From Nitrospinota bacterium (GTDB taxonomy: Bacteria > JAUXIQ01): a DNA stretch of 5,983 nucleotides. This document shows positions 1 to 4,630 of the stretch, in pieces. Positions within the stretch are counted from its first letter, which is position 1. The number at the start of each line of letters is the position of its first letter. The position numbers and the translations under genes are program-made. The stretch is taken from assembly GCA_030620925.1 (NCBI GenBank), contig JAUXIQ010000142.1, positions 1 through 5,983 on the forward strand. The letters run 5' to 3'. The notes beneath the pieces are model-generated. The model was not told the DNA's origin. It did no database searches and was given only the letters and a program-made list of their open reading frames with translations.

Positions 1-240
1 AATATGGCCGGTTGCCCATATTAATGGGCGTTCTGAGACCTCATTTTTTTAAGCCTCGAACCCAACCAGAAAAAAGTACGATCTTACCACCCCGCAACGC
101 CTCTCGGGGACACTGAAGCCGTAATTAAGGTAGTAATTGCCTATTGAAATATTGAGGTCATCGGTAGGCATGTTGGGTGTGGAGTACAGGGAGAACTCTT
201 GATTGAGTACGCGGAATGAACCGAAGGGTAGGATTAAAGA
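1..240. other. AT-rich non-coding stretch, no gene recognised
   Basis: I see no convincing coding region here. A perfect 6-bp stem with an ATTA loop lies at 14-29 (GCCCAT / ATGGGC), and an alternative AATATGG / CCATATT pairing lies at 1-7 and 16-22. A run of seven T at 44-50 follows, but too far from the stem for a standard terminator. The 11-base string at 155-165 is the reverse complement of 302-312, inside the tRNA fragment to the right. The base composition and lack of open frames fit an old insertion scar or intergenic region. Confidence 0.5.
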
Positions 241-272
241 AAAGGGGCCAGCCTCATCAGGCTAACCCCTTT
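241..272 (-). terminator. Rho-independent terminator-like hairpin downstream of the tRNA 3' end
   Basis: AAAGGGG (241-247) pairs with CCCCTTT (266-272). Inside it AGCCT (250-254) pairs with AGGCT (259-263) around a CATC loop, with a 2x2 internal mismatch between the two helices. Read on the minus strand the hairpin is followed by a T-rich tail (TTTTCTTTAAT), and it starts eight bases after the CCA end of the tRNA fragment on the same strand. This is the usual layout of a tRNA gene terminator. The plus-strand side is followed by TAATTATTT, so weak bidirectional action is possible. Confidence 0.65.
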
Positions 273-279
273 AATTATT

Positions 280-322
280 TGGTGGAGGGTATCGGGATCG
301 AACCGATGACCTGCTGATTGCG
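280..322 (-). pseudogene. 3' half of a tRNA (anticodon loop to CCA), probable att scar
   Basis: On the minus strand the 3' end reads acceptor strand ACCCTCC (290-284), discriminator A and an encoded CCA (282-280). The T arm is perfect: a 5-bp stem (291-295 with 303-307) closes the 7-base loop TTCGATC. The variable loop is AGGTC (312-308), followed upstream by TCAGC and then GCGCAA, as expected at the 3' side of an anticodon arm. Beyond that, no matching anticodon-stem 5' strand, D arm or 5' acceptor strand (GGAGGGT expected) is present, so this is half a tRNA, not a working gene. The variable loop and T arm resemble tRNA-Ala, but identity is uncertain. Retention from the anticodon loop to the 3' end is the classic footprint of tyrosine-recombinase integration into a tRNA gene. 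No integrase is visible in the window. Confidence 0.6.
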
Positions 323-401
323 CCTACACTGCATAATTCTATAGCAATCAAAATGTATTCCATCACAGCATCGACAAAACATACTGTTTTTAAAGACAAA
401 A

Positions 402-443
402 TAGTGGAGGGTAAGGGATTCGAACCCGAATATGAAGATTGCG
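402..443 (-). pseudogene. Second, decayed tRNA 3'-half copy (att-like direct repeat)
   Basis: This lies 122 bases to the right of the first fragment in the same orientation. It shares the acceptor-end string (TAGTGGAGGGT here, TGGTGGAGGGT in the other copy), a T-loop-like TTCGAAT, and the same GATTGCG string at its far end (437-443, matching 316-322). The T stem keeps only three of five pairs, and CCA has become CTA. It is therefore either a decayed duplicate or the trace of a second integration at the same kind of site. Immediately beyond it, AGCC-AAAAA-GGCT (445-457) is a small hairpin. It is not a functional tRNA. Confidence 0.45.
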
Positions 444-660
444 AAGCCAAAAAGGCTAATTTTCATAAGGGCTTGATTTTACGTCTGGTTTCCCCTTTTT
501 TCACTAAATTCAAAGGCTTACTCTAATTCCAATACGTCCATAGGGTTCATTTGAGCCCATAGAGTTTGACTGCGTTTATCACGTTTTTATCACACTGGCG
601 GGGGTGCAGCCCCGGTTAAGAGAGTTCATGTCAGCACACTTATATTGATATCAAGTTGTT
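444..660. other. Non-coding spacer with short repeats, no gene recognised
   Basis: I find no frame here with convincing protein features. The stretch contains an 8-base direct repeat (described separately at 575-593) and a small GC hairpin around 601-613 (GGGG, loop TGCAG, CCCC). The short minus-strand frame ending at 547 is under 25 codons and has no start signal. This could be the outer part of an attachment region, because it adjoins the tRNA 3'-half copies, but nothing proves that. Confidence 0.4.
575..593. repeat. Tandem TTTATCAC direct repeat, 11-bp period
   Basis: TTTATCAC occurs at 575-582 and again at 586-593, in the same orientation with an 11-base period, roughly one helical turn. 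Helically phased short repeats beside an att-like site are typical of arm-type integrase or excisionase binding sites. With only two copies, chance in AT-rich DNA is a real alternative. Confidence 0.3.
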
Positions 661-665
661 TTTTC

Positions 666-695
666 TTGACAAGTATACTGGCTGTGAATAATAAT
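666..695 (+). promoter_or_regulatory. Sigma-70-type promoter for the sigma-54 activator gene
   Basis: A perfect -35 hexamer TTGACA (666-671) is followed, after an 18-base spacer, by AATAAT (690-695), which matches TATAAT at five of six positions. Transcription would start near 702, giving a leader of about 180 bases before the ATG at 883. The 8-base palindrome AGTATACT (672-679) abuts the -35 box and could be an operator. I found no -24/-12 sigma-54 promoter (TGGCAC-N5-TTGC type) in this region, so the activator itself appears to be made from a housekeeping promoter. Confidence 0.6.
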
Positions 696-701
696 GCACA
701 T

Positions 702-882
702 CTCCGGTAAACTATTTTTATTTAAAACAGACATACTAGTTCTATAGGATTAGTATGCGGTGATTAACGTAGAAATGATATTCACTCCCGGGTCCCCTTA
801 TTATATGAAGATAGCCGGGGCAAGGACGATGGGTTTTACACAATCCATCCATAGCTCTACTCGATTAGCATGAAAATATAGT
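702..882 (+). other. Long 5' leader with hairpins and a three-codon upstream ORF
   Basis: If transcription starts near 702, about 180 leader bases precede the gene. Possible stems are CCCGG (787-791) with CCGGG (815-819), and GATGG (828-832) with CCATC (845-849). At 870-881 there is a minimal ORF, ATG AAA ATA TAG, ending one base before the true ATG at 883. The first nine bases of the gene (ATGAAAATA) repeat this string exactly, 13 bases apart. No Shine-Dalgarno sequence precedes either ATG. I do not recognise a known riboswitch. Confidence 0.35.
732..757. promoter_or_regulatory. Operator-like inverted repeat CATACTA-N12-TAGTATG
   Basis: CATACTA (732-738) and TAGTATG (751-757) are perfect 7-base inverted copies separated by 12 bases. 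They lie about 30-55 bases downstream of the predicted transcription start. Related strings occur in the promoter spacer (AGTATACT, 672-679) and across the start codon (TAGTATG, 879-885). The layout suits a dimeric DNA-binding protein repressing or autoregulating the gene, but it could also form a weak hairpin in the leader RNA. The partner is unknown. Confidence 0.35.
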
Positions 883-2280
883 ATGAAAATAGCAGATGCA
901 CTGCACAAGGTTTGGCTAAATTACATTTGTAAAGATGATGCATTATCGAAGAATGCTGTAGTAAAGTCGCTTGGTGATGTGGGCATCGATACATACACAC
1001 CGAACTCCTGTCCGAACAAAGGCCCCGGTCTTCTTTTCTTTGACGAATTCGACCAATCAATCTGTGATTTCCTGCGTGAAAGTAGTCATTGCGGCCTCGA
1101 AAAGGTGCTGGCTATAACAACACCAGCGGCAACTTTAGCCGAAGGCGATGTCTGGCGCATATTAAAAGCCGGTGTATCAGACGTTATGGTCTGGAATGAT
1201 TCCGACAAATCGGCTAAGGAGGTTTTGGCACGATTAGAAAGATGGCGATATATAGATGACTTGTTGCGCTCACCACTGGTAAGGAATAATCTGATAGGGC
1301 AGAGTCCGGCATGGCTCTCTGCCCTGGCGCAGATGGTTGGAGTAACAAGCTTTAATGACGCATCAATCCTGCTCATCGGGGAAACGGGGACAGGCAAGGA
1401 GTTGTTGGCGAAGCTGTTGCATACCATGGGCACGCGGCCTGACAAAGGTGACCTCGTGGTACTGGACTGCACCACTATCGTGCCTGAGTTGTCGGGCAGT
1501 GAGTTCTTTGGCCATGAGCGCGGCGCCTTCACGGGTGCCGTTGCATCTCGCGACGGAGCCTTTGCAATGGCCAACGGCGGCTCTCTGTTCCTGGACGAGG
1601 TTGGAGATTTGCCGCTTGAGCTCCAGGCCCAGTTACTGCGTGTTATTCAAGAGCGCACCTACAAGCGTGTGGGGGGCAATACCTGGTATAATACGGACTT
1701 CAGGCTTATCTGTGCGACCAACAAGGATTTGTCCGCAGAGGTAAAAAATGGGGGCTTCCGCAGTGATTTATTCTATAGAATAGCTGGAGAGACCTGCAGA
1801 GTGCCCCCGCTCCGTGAACGTACCGAAGATATAATCCAGCTTGCAACCCACTTTATCAAGCAACTTCGGCCTGAAGAGAAGCCCCTTGAAATGAATTGGT
1901 TTGTAAAAAAATTCCTGTTGAGCCGTAAATACCCCGGCAATGTGCGCGAGCTGCAACAACTGGTATCCCGCATGATGTATCGCCATGTGGGTACGGGTCC
2001 GATCACCATTGGAGACATCCCGGAGGATGAGCGCAATGATAGCATGCTCGATATCGCTTCACGGGAATGGATCGATAAGTCTTTCGATAGATCTATCCGT
2101 CGCGCAATCTCACATGGTGTTGGGCTAAAGGATATAGGCCGTGCAGCGGAAAACGCTGCGTTTCGTATAGCGCTCCGGGAAGAGAACGACAACTCTGAGC
2201 GAGCGGCACGCAAGCTGGGGATAACAAAGCGGGCGGTGCAGGAGCGTAAGGCCGGCCGTCTTAAAAGCTGGAACGCTTAA
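883..2280 (+). CDS. Sigma-54-dependent transcriptional activator (AAA+ enhancer-binding protein) with pseudo-receiver N-terminus
   Basis: A 465-residue bacterial enhancer-binding protein, which uses ATP hydrolysis to open promoter complexes of sigma-54 RNA polymerase. The AAA+ core is complete: Walker A GETGTGKE (166-173), the sigma-54-contacting GAFTGA loop (214-219), Walker B GGSLFLDEVGD (232-242, D238 and E239), sensor I CATN (277-280), arginine-finger region FRSDLFYR (292-299) and sensor II PGNVREL (351-357). A Fis-like helix-turn-helix is at about 437-460. Residues 50-120 resemble the second half of a response-regulator receiver, but the acidic pair at the usual beginning is missing and the beta-5 lysine position reads VMVWND. 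Phosphorylation control is therefore unlikely, although D54 or D57 could be acceptors. The ATG at 883 is the first after an in-frame stop at 871-873, and it lacks a clear ribosome binding site. Target genes are not visible in the window. The sigma-54-activator call is very secure; the physiological role is unknown. Confidence 0.95.
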   Translation: MKIADALHKVWLNYICKDDALSKNAVVKSLGDVGIDTYTPNSCPNKGPGLLFFDEFDQSICDFLRESSHCGLEKVLAITTPAATLAEGDVWRILKAGVSDVMVWNDSDKSAKEVLARLERWRYIDDLLRSPLVRNNLIGQSPAWLSALAQMVGVTSFNDASILLIGETGTGKELLAKLLHTMGTRPDKGDLVVLDCTTIVPELSGSEFFGHERGAFTGAVASRDGAFAMANGGSLFLDEVGDLPLELQAQLLRVIQERTYKRVGGNTWYNTDFRLICATNKDLSAEVKNGGFRSDLFYRIAGETCRVPPLRERTEDIIQLATHFIKQLRPEEKPLEMNWFVKKFLLSRKYPGNVRELQQLVSRMMYRHVGTGPITIGDIPEDERNDSMLDIASREWIDKSFDRSIRRAISHGVGLKDIGRAAENAAFRIALREENDNSERAARKLGITKRAVQERKAGRLKSWNA

Positions 2281-2290
2281 GGAGGCCCCC

Positions 2291-2386
2291 GTATACGTAC
2301 TGGGCATATACGACAAACTCTTCGAGGCCGTGGCGTTCACTCAGCGAAGGACTCTAACGTTACCTGCCGCTTTGCCGGCCGCGTAG
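2291..2386 (+). pseudogene. Remnant of a small protein gene behind the activator
   Basis: AAGGAGG (2279-2285) is an excellent ribosome binding site that overlaps the activator's stop codon, but at normal spacing it is followed by GTA (2291), not ATG or GTG. The frame from there reads VYVLGIYDKLFEAVAF (2291-2338), then turns into unrelated sequence that runs over the end of the convergent amidohydrolase gene and stops at 2384-2386. The readable part resembles, from memory, the N-terminus of short (about 60 residue) uncharacterised proteins with a KLFxAVAFAE-type motif seen in Desulfobacterota- and Nitrospirota-like bacteria. I infer a translationally coupled small gene that lost its start codon and its 3' part, perhaps in the rearrangement that created the junction with the GC-rich operon. 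Chance is possible, because the fragment is only 16 residues. Confidence 0.3.
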
Positions 2387-3159
2387 GGGTCTATCACCCG
2401 CGCAAGCGGCCGCGTACGCACCCCCCTGATCAGCCTTAGAAGGTTCCCTCCCAATACGAGCTGTTCATCCGATGGGGAAAGGCCAAGGGCGCGCACCTTA
2501 GCCAGCTCAAGACCGGGGTGCAGCCACGGGCCGTCTGAACCGAAGAGTATCTTCTTAGCACCCGCCTCCCGGACGGCTCTTTCTAGCAGATCAAAGCTGC
2601 GGACGCCGGAGGTATCTGCAAAGATATTCGGGCGGCGGACCAGATGGTCGGTCAATGCAAACTGCGCTTTCCAGTCATCCGAAAAGCTACCCATGTGCGG
2701 AATGATGAAAGCGACATCGGGGTATTGTGACGCCAGAAGCTCCACCATCGGCACCTCACCCCCGACGTCATATAGTATCGGCAGTTTAAAGGCACGTCCG
2801 GCCTCACAGACCTCTCTTGTTATACGCGCATCGTGGCGGTGCACCTTGATTCCACAAAAACCGTATCTCTGAACCGCCTCCCTTATCATTGAATTTATAC
2901 GCCCTCTATCCCGCTTAGGGTGGACCATGGCAAACCCGTAGAAGCGGCCCGGGCTGCCGGCAACGATCCGCGCCAGCTCCCTGTTAGCCGCTCTGTAGTT
3001 GTTGCCGAATGCCGGAAAGAGCACCGTTCGCTTGATCCCCGCCTTTACAGCTCTTTTTATATAGCGTTCAAGCGGCGCCGCCGTATCCCATGGACCGGTA
3101 AAGCCGTCCCCCTTGCCTGCGTGACAGTGGCAGTCTATGATAACCGAAGGTGTCTTCAT
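2341..3159 (-). CDS. Amidohydrolase-family (amidohydrolase 2-type) metal-dependent hydrolase
   Basis: A 272-residue TIM-barrel hydrolase of the amidohydrolase superfamily, the group that includes decarboxylases and hydrolases acting on small organic substrates. Metal and catalytic signatures in order are DCHCH at the end of strand 1 (H11, H13), GIKVH (103-107), HMG (H155) and GSDGPW (D209). The position where relatives usually carry a metal-binding histidine in a P-x-L-x-H-x-G context reads PILYDVGG, with D131, so the metal site may differ. There is no signal peptide, so it is probably cytoplasmic. The tail from about residue 245 is beyond the usual barrel and I do not recognise it. Its ATG overlaps the stop of the upstream M20 gene by four bases (ATGA), and GAGG (3169-3166) lies six bases upstream, so it is probably the last gene of the operon. 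The family call is strong; the substrate is not known. Confidence 0.85.
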   Translation of the reverse strand: MKTPSVIIDCHCHAGKGDGFTGPWDTAAPLERYIKRAVKAGIKRTVLFPAFGNNYRAANRELARIVAGSPGRFYGFAMVHPKRDRGRINSMIREAVQRYGFCGIKVHRHDARITREVCEAGRAFKLPILYDVGGEVPMVELLASQYPDVAFIIPHMGSFSDDWKAQFALTDHLVRRPNIFADTSGVRSFDLLERAVREAGAKKILFGSDGPWLHPGLELAKVRALGLSPSDEQLVLGGNLLRLIRGVRTRPLARVIDPYAAGKAAGNVRVLR

Positions 3160-4604
3160 GCATTACCTCGAAGTGCCGCCGGCATGCGCTTTACCCGTCC
3201 TTTCGCAGGATGGGCCATCAGGCTTCGTCTGGAGGCGATCTCCGCCAAAAACCTGATGCAGGCCGCTATGCCTTTGTAAAAGTTGGGTAGATGAAACTTT
3301 TCATCAGGGGCATGGATACGGTCGCCGGGCAGTCCGAAGCCCATGAGAACCGTAGGAACGCCGAGTATCTCCTTGAAGAGATTTACAGCCGGTATCGTTC
3401 CGCCCGACCGGACGAATACGGGTTTTGAACCGAAGGCCTTGCTATATGCCGCTTCTGCCGCATTTATGGAAAAGTGGTTGCGGTTGATCTCTATGGGTTT
3501 GGCGCTGAGCGTTGTGCGAATAGAGCAATGGACGGTTCGCGGGGTGATACGCCTGATGTGCCGGCGAACCAGATCTTCGATTTCGCGAGGTTGCTGTCCT
3601 TTGACGAGGCGAAAGCCGAGCTTTGCCCGGGCAAGTGCGGGGATTATCGATTTGTTCCCCTTGCCCTGGTACCCCCCGGTGATCCCGTTAATGGTCAGGG
3701 CGGGACGGATCGTTGTCCTCTCGTACTGCGTGAATCCGTATTCGCCCCGGCCTTTTTCCACCTGTGCGTCACGGGTGATCCGCGCGTCGCTCGGGCCGAC
3801 GGTCTTCATATAGGCGCGCTCCTCTTCGCCGTACTCCAGTACGCGATCATAAAAACCCGGTATCGCTATTCGCCGGTTCTTATCATGCAGCCCGGCTATC
3901 ATCTCGCAAAGGACCTGGACGGGGTCGTGAACCGCCCCGCCGAACTTGCCTGAGTGCAAGTCCGCTTCCGGACCTCTCACTTCCAGCTCCATACTGAGCG
4001 CGCCGCGCAGCGAACAGGTGATAGCCGGGCGGTCCGGTGCGGGGATGCTTGAATCGGACAGAACCGCAACGTCCGCCCCGAGCGCCCCCCTGTTTCGTGT
4101 TAAAAAAGAGGGCAGGTTCGGGCTGCCGATCTCCTCCTCCCCCTCGAATATGCACTTGATATTTATCGGCAGTCTGCCGCCGGCCGTGCGGAGGCAGGAC
4201 TCGAGCGCCTTTATCTGGGCCAGTAGCTGCCCCTTGTCGTCGGACGCCCCCCTGCCGTAAAGATCGTTGCCCCGGATCCTGGGCTCGAACGGCGGTGAGG
4301 ACCACTCATCGACCGGGTCTACCGGCTGTACGTCGTAGTGCCCGTAGAAGAGAACGGTAGGTCCGTCCGGCCTGCCGCGCGAATCGGCGTAGACCAACGG
4401 ATGACGACGGGTCGGGATGACCTTTACATTCTTAAGCCCCGCCCGTCTCAAGTGCTTCGCCAGCCACAGCGCGCCCCTCTTCACATCCTCTTTGTGCCTC
4501 GGCTGGGCGCTGACGGTCGGGATGCGGACGAAGTCCGTAAGCTCCGAAAGAAAGCGCTTGGAGTTGGCCCTGGCGTATGCGAGGGGGCCTGCAACATCAA
4601 ACAT
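3156..4604 (-). CDS. M20-family metallopeptidase (CNDP/carnosinase-like dipeptidase)
   Basis: A di-zinc exopeptidase of family M20 (dipeptidase and carnosinase-like branch), 482 residues from this start, a normal length. It cleaves dipeptides or N-acyl/aminoacyl amides. All key residues are present: GHYDVQP (metal H89, D91), ASDDKGQ (bridging D122), FEGEEEIGS (general base E156, metal E157), LSDSS (metal D184), lid-domain DLHSG (H217), RSGGTIPAV (substrate-binding R399) and RIHAPDE (metal H431). There is no signal peptide. I chose the ATG at 4604, which has GAGG (4618-4615) ten bases upstream. The frame is open to a TTG at 4634 overlapping the protease stop, but that start has no ribosome binding site. 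The gene lies just behind the protease and overlaps the amidohydrolase start by four bases. An intact, probably active enzyme; natural substrate unknown. Confidence 0.93.
   Translation of the reverse strand: MFDVAGPLAYARANSKRFLSELTDFVRIPTVSAQPRHKEDVKRGALWLAKHLRRAGLKNVKVIPTRRHPLVYADSRGRPDGPTVLFYGHYDVQPVDPVDEWSSPPFEPRIRGNDLYGRGASDDKGQLLAQIKALESCLRTAGGRLPINIKCIFEGEEEIGSPNLPSFLTRNRGALGADVAVLSDSSIPAPDRPAITCSLRGALSMELEVRGPEADLHSGKFGGAVHDPVQVLCEMIAGLHDKNRRIAIPGFYDRVLEYGEEERAYMKTVGPSDARITRDAQVEKGRGEYGFTQYERTTIRPALTINGITGGYQGKGNKSIIPALARAKLGFRLVKGQQPREIEDLVRRHIRRITPRTVHCSIRTTLSAKPIEINRNHFSINAAEAAYSKAFGSKPVFVRSGGTIPAVNLFKEILGVPTVLMGFGLPGDRIHAPDEKFHLPNFYKGIAACIRFLAEIASRRSLMAHPAKGRVKRMPAALRGNA
3166..3169 (-). 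promoter_or_regulatory. Ribosome binding site for the amidohydrolase
   Basis: GAGG on the minus strand, six bases upstream of the ATG at 3159, lying in the last codons of the M20 gene. It supports the chosen start and translational coupling through the ATGA overlap (3156-3159). Confidence 0.6.
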
Positions 4605-4614
4605 AAGACCGGTA

Positions 4615-4618
4615 CCTC
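4615..4618 (-). promoter_or_regulatory. Ribosome binding site deciding the M20 start
   Basis: GAGG on the minus strand, ten bases before the ATG at 4604. The alternative TTG at 4634 has no purine-rich stretch before it, which is why the shorter protein is preferred. Confidence 0.5.
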
Positions 4619-4630
4619 GACTCTCTTCGT

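Noticed and set aside
216-317. Short plus-strand ORF starting at 216 and running through the tRNA fragment (ends IGIEPMTC)
   Set aside because: The downstream half is simply the complement of the tRNA T arm and the hairpin. Such translations across tRNA genes are common artefacts, and it has no ribosome binding site.
275-466. 63-codon minus-strand ORF
   Set aside because: It spans both tRNA 3'-half copies and the AT-rich spacer, its residue composition is unlike a protein family, and it lacks a start signal.
596-608. TGGCG...TGCA as a sigma-54 promoter
   Set aside because: The GG-to-GC distance is 9 bases instead of the required 12, so it cannot be a -24/-12 element.
547-612. Minus-strand stretch reading DKNVINAVKLYGLK before a stop, close to the att-like copies (possible integrase tail)
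   Set aside because: Only about 22 codons lie between stops, no integrase motif (the R-H-R-Y residues) is visible, and I cannot tie it to a family.
781-860. Leader sequence around GGGGCAAGGACGATGGG as a known riboswitch (for example the cyclic-di-GMP type)
   Set aside because: The conserved core strings and pairings of the classes I know are not present; only short generic stems are seen.
1086-2340. Minus-strand ORFs inside the activator gene (for example 1086-1574 and 1773-2213)
   Set aside because: They are antisense shadows of a gene with complete AAA+ motifs, and their translations show no domain features.
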